This document shows, piece after piece, positions 18,147 through 26,311 of a DNA stretch of 64,000 nucleotides. Origin of the DNA: JANMDN01 sp031376285. GTDB taxonomy: Bacteria > Actinomycetota > Thermoleophilia > Miltoncostaeales > Miltoncostaeaceae. A program made the position numbers and the translations under genes. The notes under the pieces were generated by a model. It did no database searches. It was not told where the DNA came from and saw only the letters and a program-made list of their open reading frames with translations. The first letter of the stretch is position 1, and each line of letters opens with the position of its first letter. The DNA lies in the NCBI GenBank assembly GCA_031376285.1, contig JANMDN010000010.1, forward strand, positions 62,001 through 126,000, in the 5' to 3' direction.

Positions 18147-18560
18147 CTACACCGCCATTACCCTCACGAGCCCGCCGAGCGTCGAGAAGTCCCTCGGGTT
18201 TCGGGTAAACAGTGGGAGACCATGGGCGAGCGCCGTTGCGGCAATCATGAGGTCCACCGCACGCGCTCCTCTCGCCTTTCTTCCCGCGGACACCACGACC
18301 GCGTAGATCTGGCCGTACGCGCGAGCGGCGTCGTCGTCAAATGCCAGGGACGCGACCGTCGCCTCCACGAACTGGAGGCGACGAAGGCGGTGTGCCCGGT
18401 CCGTCCCACTCTTCGCCGCATGAGGTCCGGCCGAAAGTTCGGCGAGCGTTAGCGCGCTCACGGCATACTCGGCAGGGAGGGCATGATCTGCGATGACGTC
18501 GAGGTCGATGACCACAGACGTGTCGAGAAGTCCGCGCGGTTCGCGTGCAGCCTCAGGCAC
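18147..18560 (-). CDS. vapC: PIN-domain toxin (VapC1)
   Basis: A 137-residue PIN ribonuclease. The acidic site is complete: Asp13 in LLDTSVVIDL, Glu41 in ALTLAELSAG, Asp103 in AVDLMIAATA and Asp124 in TRNPRDF. The GTG at 18560 overlaps the antitoxin stop (18553-18555), the usual coupled arrangement. Longer in-frame starts exist but would run into the antitoxin gene. It converges on ileS with a gap of 12 bases, so there is no room for a separate terminator. Confidence 0.88.
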   Translation of the reverse strand: MPEAAREPRGLLDTSVVIDLDVIADHALPAEYAVSALTLAELSAGPHAAKSGTDRAHRLRRLQFVEATVASLAFDDDAARAYGQIYAVVVSAGRKARGARAVDLMIAATALAHGLPLFTRNPRDFSTLGGLVRVMAV

Positions 18561-18807
18561 GTGGGGTTGGATCCTGGTCGACGAACGCGTCCAGGTCCTC
18601 TCGGAAGGTTCGGGAGTCACCGCCGCCGATGCCGGCGAGAAGTGCCTTAAGGGTGCTCGTCCGCGCGAAGTTCGCTCGTTTGAGCGGCGTGAGTTCCCCA
18701 ACAGGGACGCCATTGCGCGTTACGACAAAGCTCTCGCCTTGGTCGAGTGCCCGCATGATCTCTCCGCTCTGGTTGCGAAGCTCCCGTTGCGTAAGGAGTC
18801 GGCTCAC
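18553..18807 (-). CDS. Phd/YefM-type antitoxin (VapB1)
   Basis: An 84-residue antitoxin of the Phd/YefM family: LTQRELRNQSGEIMRALDQGESFVVTRNGVPVGELTPL forms the DNA-binding N-terminus, and the polar C-terminus would bind the toxin. The GTG start at 18807 follows a TACGCT box by 7 bases, so the mRNA may be leaderless. A palindrome at 18817-18834 overlaps that box. Confidence 0.85.
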   Translation of the reverse strand: MSRLLTQRELRNQSGEIMRALDQGESFVVTRNGVPVGELTPLKRANFARTSTLKALLAGIGGGDSRTFREDLDAFVDQDPTPRA

Positions 18808-18816
18808 GCCGTGAAG

Positions 18817-18834
18817 CGTAGCACGCTCGCTACG
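18817..18834 (-). promoter_or_regulatory. Candidate operator of vapBC1
   Basis: CGTAGC (18817-18822) and GCTACG (18829-18834) are a perfect 6-bp inverted repeat with a 6-base spacer. It overlaps the likely -10 box TACGCT of the antitoxin gene (18815-18820 on the minus strand), fitting autorepression by the antitoxin. Confidence 0.5.
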
Positions 18835-18889
18835 ACACCCCGACGCGCACGGTGCCCTTCCTTTGGCAACCCACTCCGAACGTCGGGGT

Positions 18890-18915
18890 GCAGCTGGTGC
18901 TGCTATTATGCAGAC
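18890..18915 (+). promoter_or_regulatory. Promoter and inverted repeat of vapBC2
   Basis: TATTAT at 18904-18909 is a good -10 box ending 6 bases before the GTG start at 18916, so transcription could begin at the start codon. GCAGC (18890-18894) and GCTGC (18899-18903) form an inverted repeat right before it, and CTGC/GCAG flank the box itself. No clear -35 is seen. Confidence 0.5.
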
Positions 18916-19155
18916 GTGCCCGCTGTGACGATCCGCAACGTTCCTGAGCCCGTTCGCAATGAGCTTGCGGCGCGCGCGGCACGTGGAGGGAGATCCCTTC
19001 AGGAATACTTGCTCGTGGAACTCACAACCCTTGCAACACGTCCGACGGTTGAGCAGGTCGTTGACCGAGCGAGAGCACGCATCTCAGCGACAGGGACCGT
19101 CTTGTCGCGTGACCAAATCGTCGACCTCGTGAGAGCCGACCGCGACGTAGGGTGA
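18916..19155 (+). CDS. Arc/FitA-like antitoxin (VapB2)
   Basis: A 79-residue antitoxin. The first 45 residues (VTIRNVPEPVRNELAARAAR and SLQEYLLVEL) match the ribbon-helix-helix pattern of FitA/VapB antitoxins; the rest would wrap the toxin. The GTG at 18916 lies just after the -10 box; GTG at 18925 is an alternative. The TGA overlaps the toxin GTG. Confidence 0.85.
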   Translation: MPAVTIRNVPEPVRNELAARAARGGRSLQEYLLVELTTLATRPTVEQVVDRARARISATGTVLSRDQIVDLVRADRDVG

Positions 19156-19556
19156 TCATCGTTGACGCCTCCGTCATCTTCGCTGCACTGACCGATGGAG
19201 GAACAGCGGGGGCCTGGGCATCCAGTGCGCTCGGTATCGGAGATCTCGCCGCGCCAGAGATTCTTGGAGCGGAGGTCACAAACGCCCTTCGTCGGGCCGA
19301 GCGACTCGGTCTCGTTGACCCGACCACCGCGACGCTTGCCTTCCGAGACCTTTGTGATCTTCCGGTGCGGCACTTCCCATTCGAACCGTTCGCGCTCCGA
19401 GTCTGGGATCTCCGGACGAACTTCAGCGCCTACGACGCATGGTATGTCGCACTTGCGGAGGCGCTCGACTCACCGCTCCTGACGCTTGATCAGCGGATGG
19501 CACGAGCGGTTGCTCAGCAGACGAAGGTTGATGTTCGCACCACGCCAGTCAGCTGA
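19152..19556 (+). CDS. vapC: PIN-domain toxin (VapC2)
   Basis: A 134-residue PIN ribonuclease with Asp5 (IIVDASV), Glu41 (LGAEVTNALRR), the Asp of FSAYDAWYVALAE and the Asp of LLTLDQR, so the acidic site is intact. The GTG start overlaps the antitoxin stop (GTGA). The gene ends 11 bases before the convergent VF530 gene. Confidence 0.88.
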   Translation: MIIVDASVIFAALTDGGTAGAWASSALGIGDLAAPEILGAEVTNALRRAERLGLVDPTTATLAFRDLCDLPVRHFPFEPFALRVWDLRTNFSAYDAWYVALAEALDSPLLTLDQRMARAVAQQTKVDVRTTPVS

Positions 19557-19567
19557 GACCATTTTTG

Positions 19568-19822
19568 TCAGTCGCCCGCGCCGCCGAGCCCGCGCAAGTA
19601 AAGATCCTCGACCTTCGTTCTGGCCCATGGGGTCTTTCGTAGGAACTTCAAGCTCGACGCGATGCTCGGATCCGACGTGAAGCACTTGATGTTGATCCGC
19701 GCACCGAGTTCAGGCCACCCGTGGCGCGCCACCAGCTCGGTGAGCACGGCCTCGAGGGTAACCCCGTGGAGCGGGTCGCTCGGTCGAGGTTTCGGCCCGG
19801 GAGGTGGTACGTCGATCATCAT
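19568..19822 (-). CDS. VF530 family (DUF2132) protein
   Basis: An 84-residue protein closely matching the VF530/DUF2132 family: DPLHGVTLEAVLTELV, HGWPELGARINIKCF and SSLKFLRKTPWARTKVE. The Vibrio member has been described as DNA-binding, but the biological role is not known. It starts at ATG 19822 (a second ATG follows directly) and is the fourth gene of the minus operon that begins with the L,D-transpeptidase, 36 bases after the preceding gene. Confidence 0.85.
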   Translation of the reverse strand: MMIDVPPPGPKPRPSDPLHGVTLEAVLTELVARHGWPELGARINIKCFTSDPSIASSLKFLRKTPWARTKVEDLYLRGLGGAGD

Positions 19823-19858
19823 GTCTGCAGGGCTACCGAGGCGCGTCGCGCCACCGAT

Positions 19859-20131
19859 CTACATGTTGCCGGTTCGTCCCCAGGTGCTGCTGCGCCGACC
19901 CGTGAGGTAGTCGGTGTCGGCCCGCAGGCGCCGCCATACGAGGTCCGGTTCGATGCCGAGCTTCTCGATGATGCCGTCGAGCTGTCGGACCATCTGCGGC
20001 TCGTCGAGGCGCAGGCCGCACAGGTCACCATCGGCGTAGAGGAGCTTCACGCCGGGCTCGCCCTCCATGTCGTCAGAGCGCATGTCGGCAAACGGCTGGA
20101 TGTTCTTCAGGCTGAAGTAGATGGCTGGCAC
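19859..20131 (-). CDS. Unknown conserved-looking protein, 90 residues
   Basis: Starts at a GTG 4 bases after the thioredoxin stop. The sequence IYFSLKNIQPFADMRSDDME and LLYADGDLCGLRLDEPQMVRQLDGIIEKLG looks like a compact folded protein followed by a basic C-terminus. I do not recognise the family. The tight spacing ties it to the thioredoxin gene. Confidence 0.7.
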   Translation of the reverse strand: MPAIYFSLKNIQPFADMRSDDMEGEPGVKLLYADGDLCGLRLDEPQMVRQLDGIIEKLGIEPDLVWRRLRADTDYLTGRRSSTWGRTGNM

Positions 20132-20135
20132 GCGG

Positions 20136-20468
20136 TCACGTCTCCGAGAGGTGGGGCAGGACGGTGGTTTCGATCTTGCTGGGCTTCTGCAGGCCGACGA
20201 TCCGTTCAACGGGAGCGCCGTCCTTGAAGAGCATCAGTGTCGGGATCGACAGCACGCTGTAGCGCGCCGCGACCGACGGATGCTGGTCAATGTCCAGCGT
20301 ACCGACTGTCAGGCGGCCGGCGTAGCGATCGCCGAGGTCCTCGACGATCGGCCCGATCTTCTTGCAGGGCACGCACCATGGCGCCCAGAAGTCGACAAGG
20401 ACCGGGGTCTCGGACTGGAGCACATCGCGATCCCAACCCTCGCCGTCGAGCGCGTGGGCGCCACTCAC
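20136..20468 (-). CDS. Thioredoxin-like protein
   Basis: A 110-residue thioredoxin fold with the active site WCVPC (Cys32, Cys35) in LVDFWAPWCVPCKKIGPIVEDL and the cis-Pro in SIPTLMLFKDG. No signal peptide, so it is predicted to be cytoplasmic. The GTG start overlaps the stop of the L,D-transpeptidase gene (GTGA). Whether it serves that enzyme, whose active site is a Cys, or is a general thioredoxin cannot be decided. Confidence 0.9.
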   Translation of the reverse strand: MSGAHALDGEGWDRDVLQSETPVLVDFWAPWCVPCKKIGPIVEDLGDRYAGRLTVGTLDIDQHPSVAARYSVLSIPTLMLFKDGAPVERIVGLQKPSKIETTVLPHLSET

Positions 20469-22051
20469 GCGACGAACTGGACGGGCATCCCGAGGGCAAC
20501 GTCCTCGTACAGCAACTCGACATCCTTGATGTGCATCCGAATGCACCCGTGGCTCGCGGCGGTCCCGATCGAGTAGTCGGCGTAGGTCCCGTGGATCCCG
20601 ACCGCGTCAGCTGACGTGCCAATCCAGCGGGTGCCGAGAGGGTTCCCTGGGCCGGGTGGAATCGGGCCGAGCCCCTTCGCCCATGGTGAGTTCGGGGGCT
20701 TCCACGTCGGGTCGACCTCCTTCTGGATGACCGTGTACTTCCCGACCGGCGTTGGATAGGCGGCCTGCCCGACTGCAACCCGGTAGGTCTTCGCAACCAG
20801 GCCGTTGCGGTAGAGCCGCAGCTTGCGCTGACTGAGGTCGACCACGATGCGTCCGATCATTTTCCGGAGCATCGGCTCCTCGACCTCACCCGTCACGCGC
20901 AGGTCGAACCGGCGCTGGTAGCCGCGCACCGCCCTGAGCGTCTTCGCGTCGAACTTACCGTTCAGCTTGCCCTTGCGGTAGAGGCCGGCCTCCTTGAGGC
21001 GAACCTGCAGCGCCTTGATGTCGCCGCCGCGGGCGCCGATCATGATCGGCCGCGCACCGAACTCGTCGGTCGAGTCGACGATGGTTCCGAGCTTCTTGCT
21101 ACCACGGTTGCCGGCCCCGTCTGAGGCCCAGACTGAGATCCGGTTGCGCCCTTCGGCCAGCGGAGGCAAGGTGAGCTTGAAGCGGTTTCCCGTGATCGCG
21201 AGACTCGTCGCGCCAGCGAGCGGCACTTCGTCTGCGGTCTGCGTTCCGGCGATCGCCACCGCGCTCGCGCCGGCGACATCGGCCACCCGGGTGCCGTTGA
21301 CGAGGCCACCGAAGTTGAGCGCACGGGGCGATTCGCCGATGACTCGGCCGGTGATGACCGGAGTGTTCGACTTCAGGATCCCGCCGGGGACCGGATCGAT
21401 CACGACCCGCGGCGCGACCGTGTCGATCCCCAGGCGCCGTGTCACGACGGTCGCGTTCCCGGCGCGGTCACGGGCGGCGAGGCGCAGGGTGTTCGGCCCC
21501 TCGCGCATCTGGGCCGCCAGGCGCCAGGCGCCCGCGGCGTCCGCCACGACCTCGGCCTGGTTCGCGCCCCACGAGGCGGCGATCGCCGCACCCGGTTCCG
21601 CCACCCCGGCGACCTCGACCGCCCGACGGTTCAGGAGGGGCGCCGAGGGTGACTTGAGCGCCAGCTTCGGGACGGCGGTGTCGACCTCGAACGCCCACTG
21701 CTTGAGGATCGTCCGGGAGATGAGCCCGTCGCTTGCAAAGCGCACCTCGGCCACGTGCGGACCATCGGCGAGCTTCGGGGCTCTCGCGACGAGTCGTCCC
21801 GCCGCGACGCGCACCGACGACGTGATGTCCTTGCCGTCGAGAACCACGCGGAGGTTCTTCAGCGACCCGGCGTTCTCGAAGGCCACAGAGATCGGCGCCT
21901 TGGCTGAGGAAATCGCTGAGGTTGGCGCGGGGGAGGCACCCGTTATCTGGGCGCGGTTGAGGTAGCCGAGCGTGCCGAGAACACCGGCGGCACTCACCGC
22001 GGCAATGCCGCTACAGGTCGCCACGTACATCCCGTGCCGAGAGTCCAGCAT
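20465..22051 (-). CDS. Membrane-anchored L,D-transpeptidase with peptidoglycan-binding domain
   Basis: A 528-residue cell-wall enzyme that would form 3-3 cross-links or attach proteins to peptidoglycan. Order of parts: N-terminal membrane anchor (residues 8-31), several Ig-like beta domains (about 45-330), a PG_binding_1 domain (about 341-396, IKALQVRLKEAGLY and TLRAVRGYQRRF) and a YkuD domain (about 401-528). The catalytic site is complete: His487 in GIHGTYAD and Cys503 in SHGCIRM. I chose ATG 22051 because it places the anchor near the N-terminus; GTG 22057 is also possible, and upstream in-frame starts give only low-complexity Arg/Pro-rich sequence. It heads an operon with thioredoxin, an unknown protein and VF530. 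Confidence 0.9.
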   Translation of the reverse strand: MLDSRHGMYVATCSGIAAVSAAGVLGTLGYLNRAQITGASPAPTSAISSAKAPISVAFENAGSLKNLRVVLDGKDITSSVRVAAGRLVARAPKLADGPHVAEVRFASDGLISRTILKQWAFEVDTAVPKLALKSPSAPLLNRRAVEVAGVAEPGAAIAASWGANQAEVVADAAGAWRLAAQMREGPNTLRLAARDRAGNATVVTRRLGIDTVAPRVVIDPVPGGILKSNTPVITGRVIGESPRALNFGGLVNGTRVADVAGASAVAIAGTQTADEVPLAGATSLAITGNRFKLTLPPLAEGRNRISVWASDGAGNRGSKKLGTIVDSTDEFGARPIMIGARGGDIKALQVRLKEAGLYRKGKLNGKFDAKTLRAVRGYQRRFDLRVTGEVEEPMLRKMIGRIVVDLSQRKLRLYRNGLVAKTYRVAVGQAAYPTPVGKYTVIQKEVDPTWKPPNSPWAKGLGPIPPGPGNPLGTRWIGTSADAVGIHGTYADYSIGTAASHGCIRMHIKDVELLYEDVALGMPVQFVA

Positions 22052-22218
22052 CTCCACCGTCTTTCGCGCTTGCCGAGCCGGCTCGGGGTGCCGACATGCC
22101 CGACCGGGATCGTAACGCTCATCCCGGATCTCCTCAACGCTGTTCGGTGCCAGAGCGACGGTTCCTTTTCGCCAGCACGTGCGGTTCGACGCTCGGGGTC
22201 GAGGCGTATCGTGGCGCG

Positions 22219-23907
22219 GTGACCGACCTCCCGACCAATGGCGAGCTGGCGGCGGACTTCCAGCTCCTCGGCGACCTTCTCCAAATTGACGGCGCCGACC
22301 GCCATCGGGTGCTCGCATATCACCGTGGCGCGGCCCGCATCCGTGCCACGAACGAGTCGGTCGCGGCCATGGCTGTCGCGGGTCGAGCCACCGATCTGCC
22401 CGACATCGGGGCGACCCTTCAATCGAAGATGGTCGAGCGCTGCGAGACCGGGCAGATCAGCGCGCTCGCCAAGCTGACCGAGCGCCTCCCGGCGGGCCTT
22501 GCCGACCTCTCCCGGATCGAGGGCCTCGGGCCGAAGCGGGCGCGCGCGATCTGGGAGCACATCGGCGTCTCGGACCTCACCGATCTCGCCGCGGCGGCCG
22601 AGGATGGTCGCCTGGCAACGGTCCCCGGGGTCGGTCCGAAGCTCGTCGCGGTTGTTACCGAGCAGGCGGCCGCGCCCGAGGCTGGTGAGCGCCGCACGCT
22701 CCTTGCGCTGGCGGTGCCGCTTGCGGAGTCGTTTCTCGAAACGCTTCGAGCGACCCCGGGAGTCGTGGCTGCCGACGTTGCGGGCAGTCTCCGCCGCGGC
22801 CGCGAGACGATCGGCGATGTCGACATCATCGTCGCGACGACCGACCCGGATGGTGCCGCGGAGGCATTCGTCGCCCACCCTGCCGTTGCCCGCGTCACCG
22901 TCCGTGGCCCGAGCAAGACGGCCGTCGTCACCCAGAACGGGTTGAAGGTCGAGCTGCGCGTCGGCCCGCCCGAGAGCTACGGGAACATGCTCCAGCACTG
23001 CACCGGCTCGAAGGCGCACAACATCCGTATCCGCGAGCGGGCGGTCGCGGCGGGGATGTCGGTGTCCGAGCATGGCCTCACTGGTGCCGACGGTGCCGTC
23101 ACGACGCACGCGAACGAGGCCGACCTGTACGGGGCGCTTGGCCTCCCATGGATTCCTCCGGAGCTACGAGAGGACCTTGGCGAGCTGGACGCGCCGGTGC
23201 CTGACCTCGTGACCCTCGCTGACATTCGCGGTGACCTCCACTGCCATAGCGACTGGTCAGATGGTCGGGCGACGATCGAGGAGATGGCCGCGGCGGCCGC
23301 GGCGCGCGGCTACGCCTACCTCGGGGTGACCGACCATTCGCACAGTCTGGCGATGGTCGGCGGCCTCGACCCGGAGCGTGCGAAACGTCAATGGGAGGTC
23401 ATCGACGGCCTGAATGATCGAGGGGATCTGGGGGTGCGTCTCCTCAAAGGCGTCGAGCTGGAAATCCTGACCGACGGCAGGCTCGACTTTGACGACGAAC
23501 TCCTGGCGGGTTTCGATGTGGTCGTGGCGAGCATCCATTCGGGCTTTCGCCAGACGCCGAGGGAGGTCACCGCCCGCCTGCTCGCGGCGATCGAGAACGA
23601 ACACGTCGACATCATCGGCCACCCGACGGGCCGTCGAATCGGCCGCCGCCCACCGCTCGTGTTCGACACGGAACGAGTGTTTGCGAGGGCCGCGCAGACG
23701 GGGACGCTGATGGAGATCAACGGCTCGGGGGAGCGCCTGGACCTGAACGATCAGATGGCGAGAGAGGCGAAAGCGGCAGGCTGCCGGTTCGTGATCTCCT
23801 CAGACGCCCACCACCCCGGTGGCCTTGCGAGCATGCGATTGGGGGTGATGACCGCGCGCCGCGCGGGTCTCGTCGCCGCGGACGTCGGGAACTGCGGTGA
23901 GCGGTAA
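22219..23907 (+). CDS. polX: PolX-type DNA polymerase/3'-5' exonuclease with PHP domain
   Basis: A bacterial family X DNA polymerase of 562 residues, a gap-filling repair enzyme. N-terminal 8-kDa-type and helix-hairpin-helix segments (RIEGLGPKRARAIWEHI, TVPGVGPKLVAVV) lead to the nucleotidyltransferase site GSLRRGRETIGDVDIIV with Asp200 and Asp202. The third metal ligand, usually Asp in a VDLR motif, is Glu245 in KVELRVG. The PHP domain (about 337-560) has DLHCHSDWSDG, TDHSHS and SSDAHHPGG. The GTG at 22219 fits the domain start. It ends 3 bases before the convergent vapC3. Confidence 0.93.
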   Translation: MTDLPTNGELAADFQLLGDLLQIDGADRHRVLAYHRGAARIRATNESVAAMAVAGRATDLPDIGATLQSKMVERCETGQISALAKLTERLPAGLADLSRIEGLGPKRARAIWEHIGVSDLTDLAAAAEDGRLATVPGVGPKLVAVVTEQAAAPEAGERRTLLALAVPLAESFLETLRATPGVVAADVAGSLRRGRETIGDVDIIVATTDPDGAAEAFVAHPAVARVTVRGPSKTAVVTQNGLKVELRVGPPESYGNMLQHCTGSKAHNIRIRERAVAAGMSVSEHGLTGADGAVTTHANEADLYGALGLPWIPPELREDLGELDAPVPDLVTLADIRGDLHCHSDWSDGRATIEEMAAAAAARGYAYLGVTDHSHSLAMVGGLDPERAKRQWEVIDGLNDRGDLGVRLLKGVELEILTDGRLDFDDELLAGFDVVVASIHSGFRQTPREVTARLLAAIENEHVDIIGHPTGRRIGRRPPLVFDTERVFARAAQTGTLMEINGSGERLDLNDQMAREAKAAGCRFVISSDAHHPGGLASMRLGVMTARRAGLVAADVGNCGER

Positions 23908-23910
23908 GTC

Positions 23911-24312
23911 CTACTTGCCCGTCAGTGGGACGAGTACAAGGTCAGTTTTTGCGAAGTTGTTCCCGGTGCAAAGAAGCGGGCGCCCCGAATGTCGCGCGAT
24001 GGCATAGGTCAAGCAGTCGCCGAAGTTTAATGCCGCTGGATGGCGACCCTTGCCGAACTGGAGAAACGCATCCGCCGCGCGACGCCAATGAGCGTCATCA
24101 AACGCGATCACCGAAACGGCGACGTCCTCCAGAAACCGAGCGAGAAGGGCTCGCCCCGGAAGACCGAGTCGCGCCGTGAGAACAATGGCGGTCTCGGTGA
24201 GTGTGGGGGCACCGACAGAGACCTCAGCAGCATTCGTCACGGCGCGGACGAGTGGCCCGTAGCCCTCCTCTCGAAGGAGAATCGCCACGACGGCCGAGCT
24301 ATCGAGGATCAC
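23911..24312 (-). CDS. vapC: PIN-domain toxin (VapC3)
   Basis: A 133-residue PIN protein with Asp4 (ILDSSAVVAILLREE), Glu40 (TLTETAIVL) and Asp98 (NFGDCLTYA). The fourth acidic position, often Asp in a GNDF motif, reads GNNF here, so the metal site may be altered, though a nearby Asp (KTD) remains. The start overlaps the antitoxin stop by 4 bases. Confidence 0.88.
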   Translation of the reverse strand: MILDSSAVVAILLREEGYGPLVRAVTNAAEVSVGAPTLTETAIVLTARLGLPGRALLARFLEDVAVSVIAFDDAHWRRAADAFLQFGKGRHPAALNFGDCLTYAIARHSGRPLLCTGNNFAKTDLVLVPLTGK

Positions 24313-24581
24313 ACGCCGTCTGGGCCGTAGCCAAGGATTTCCTCGCGCTCGGTCTTGCTGAGGCTCGTTCCCAATACCTCCGGAGGTACCAGAGGCCAGA
24401 TTTCAGTCTCAAGTGTTCGCAGAAGCCTTGCGGCCCGGTCGTCAGCGGTCGCCGCGCCCACCAATCTCACCCGTCGCTCCTCAAGTGCCACCTTCACCGC
24501 TCGCGTCTTGGTCTCGCCGGTCAGGGCTGCCACTTCGCCGGCAAGTGCCTCCGTCGCGGGATCTTTGAGGTTGAGCGCCAT
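24309..24581 (-). CDS. vapB: VapB-type antitoxin (Rv0623/PSK-like)
   Basis: A 90-residue antitoxin starting MALNLKDPATEALAGEVAAL, with TGETKTRAVKVALEERR, the pattern of Rv0623-like transcription factors paired with PIN toxins. The ATG at 24581 follows TATGAT by 6 bases, which suggests a leaderless mRNA. A longer frame from 24617 crosses the operator and is rejected. Confidence 0.88.
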   Translation of the reverse strand: MALNLKDPATEALAGEVAALTGETKTRAVKVALEERRVRLVGAATADDRAARLLRTLETEIWPLVPPEVLGTSLSKTEREEILGYGPDGV

Positions 24582-24605
24582 GGTGTAATCATACCATTGA
24601 TGGTA
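24582..24605 (-). promoter_or_regulatory. Promoter and operator of vapBC3
   Basis: TACCAT (24592-24597) and ATGGTA (24600-24605) are a perfect inverted repeat with a 2-base spacer. Read on the minus strand it overlaps TATGAT, which ends 6 bases before the ATG at 24581. A further TGGT/ACCA pair lies at 24581-24596. This fits a VapB autorepression site. Confidence 0.55.
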
Positions 24606-24717
24606 GAAAACCACCACCCGAACTCGCCGACATCGTTGCTCGAATGGCTGGACACGGACGTGATGAGACGCACATCACGGAAATCCACCGGAATAGTTCG
24701 CCGGCTCGCCCCCGAGG

Positions 24718-25542
24718 TCAGTTCGCCCCACGCGATGTTGACTCGGCAAGCAGCTCAAGCAGCTCCAACACGCCCGGCGGGCCGTCGACGCTGGCGTCGG
24801 AGGCATTCCGCACCGACTTGGCGGTCTCGTCGCTTCCCGCAAGGATGCAGGCCACATGTTCGAGTTCCCCGACCTGGCGCATGTCGCGAAGCGCCGACCA
24901 CGCGTCGACGTCGGTTCGGTCGTCCCCCACGTAGATCGCGTGGCGCAGATCGCTCGGCGCGAGCAGTGCGCGAACCGCGGTCGCCTTCGTGATGTCCACC
25001 GGCGGCAGCACCTCCAGGATTCGCCGGCCCCAGCCGGTCTTCAGGCCGCCCTTGCGCGCCGCGGGCCGAACAACCTCGTCAAGGAACTTCCGCGCCTGGT
25101 CGGTGTCCAGGGCGGTGCGGTAGTGAAAGCTCAAGCTCACGCGCTTGTCCTCGATCCAGATTCCTCGCTCCTCGAGGGTCCGCTTCGGCCAGCGACCGGC
25201 GAACTCGCGAATCGCCTCCTGGTAGGCCACGACCGTCTCGGGGATCTCCAGACGGCCGGCCGGCCGGCGGATCTCCATACCGTGGTTTCCCGAATAGCCG
25301 CACCCGGGAACCGAGACGATCCGCTCGAGCTGATCGAGGCCTCGCCCGCTCACGAATCCGAGGAGCGCGTAACGGCCTCGGAGCTCTTCGAGCAGCGGTC
25401 GCGCTCCGTCGATGAGCTTCGCGTCGCGCGGATGGGCGACAATCGGGGCGAGCGTCCCATCGACGTCAAACAGGAGCGCGCTTGCGTTCGGCGCGTCGAC
25501 GAGTGGGGAGACAAGGCGCGCCACGCCGTCGGGAACGGTCAC
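24718..25542 (-). CDS. otsB: Trehalose-6-phosphate phosphatase
   Basis: A HAD-type phosphatase of 274 residues that would make trehalose from trehalose-6-phosphate. Motif I is LLFDVDGTLAPI (Asp26, Asp28), followed by VSGRGLDQLERIV, GNHGMEIRRP, EDKRVSLSFHYR, the Lys of DITKATAVRALL and motif IV YVGDDRTDVDAW. The GTG at 25542 is preferred (GTG 25524 is possible). otsA is not nearby. The start codon is only 4 bases from the start of the divergent transporter gene. Confidence 0.9.
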   Translation of the reverse strand: MTVPDGVARLVSPLVDAPNASALLFDVDGTLAPIVAHPRDAKLIDGARPLLEELRGRYALLGFVSGRGLDQLERIVSVPGCGYSGNHGMEIRRPAGRLEIPETVVAYQEAIREFAGRWPKRTLEERGIWIEDKRVSLSFHYRTALDTDQARKFLDEVVRPAARKGGLKTGWGRRILEVLPPVDITKATAVRALLAPSDLRHAIYVGDDRTDVDAWSALRDMRQVGELEHVACILAGSDETAKSVRNASDASVDGPPGVLELLELLAESTSRGAN

Positions 25543-25546
25543 GACC

Positions 25547-26311
25547 GTGGACGCTAGCGGATCGCGCAGCGCCCGCCTCGTTCTTGTCGGGCTCGTCGCG
25601 GGGCTCTTCTCGGCGGTGTTCGGCGTCGGCGGTGGGATCATCGTCGTTCCGCTGCTCCTCTGGCTACTTCGCTACGACGCCAAGGCCGCCACGGCGACGT
25701 CGCTTGCCGGCATCATCATCACCGCGATCGCGGGGTCGATCACGCATGGCGCGCTTGGAAACGTCGACACGAAGAAGGCACTCGCGATCGGCTTGCCGGC
25801 TGTCGTCGGCGTCCTCGGGGGCCTCGCGATCAAGGACCGAGTCTCCTCGAAGCAGCTGACCTACGGCTTTGCGGTATTCCTCGTGCTGGTGGCGGTCCGG
25901 ATGGCGCTTCCCGACGCGAGTGGTGCCGGGTTCGACGACCGAGCGCTCGAGATGACCGTCGTCGTTGCAACGGGCCTCGTCGCGGGTGCGATCGCAGGCC
26001 TCTTCGGCGTGGGTGGCGGCATCGTGTTCGTGCCGGCACTGATCCTGATCTTCGGGCTCTCCCAGGACGTCGCGACCGGGACGTCGCTCCTTGCGATGAT
26101 CCCCGTTTCGATCCTCGGCACGTGGCGCCAGCGTGCCTCGGGGCTCGTCCATTTCCGGGACGCAACGATCATCGGCCTGGCATCGGCGTTCACCGCGGTC
26201 GGCGGCGCGTTCATCGTCGAACACACCCGAGACGGCATCCTGCGCGTGCTTTTCTCGGTGCTCCTGGTCGCCACCGCTTTGCAGTTGACCATCAGGGCGC
26301 GGCGTGTCTGA
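25547..26311 (+). CDS. TauE/SafE (TSUP) family membrane transporter
   Basis: A 254-residue polytopic protein with the duplicated TSUP motifs GLFSAVFGVGGGIIVVPLL and GAIAGLFGVGGGIVFVPAL, and about eight membrane segments. The family moves sulfur-containing anions or other organic anions; the substrate here is unknown. The GTG at 25547 is the only start that fits the first membrane segment without running far into otsB. It is the first gene of a run leading to the mod genes, so an anion role near molybdate uptake is conceivable. Confidence 0.88.
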   Translation: MDASGSRSARLVLVGLVAGLFSAVFGVGGGIIVVPLLLWLLRYDAKAATATSLAGIIITAIAGSITHGALGNVDTKKALAIGLPAVVGVLGGLAIKDRVSSKQLTYGFAVFLVLVAVRMALPDASGAGFDDRALEMTVVVATGLVAGAIAGLFGVGGGIVFVPALILIFGLSQDVATGTSLLAMIPVSILGTWRQRASGLVHFRDATIIGLASAFTAVGGAFIVEHTRDGILRVLFSVLLVATALQLTIRARRV

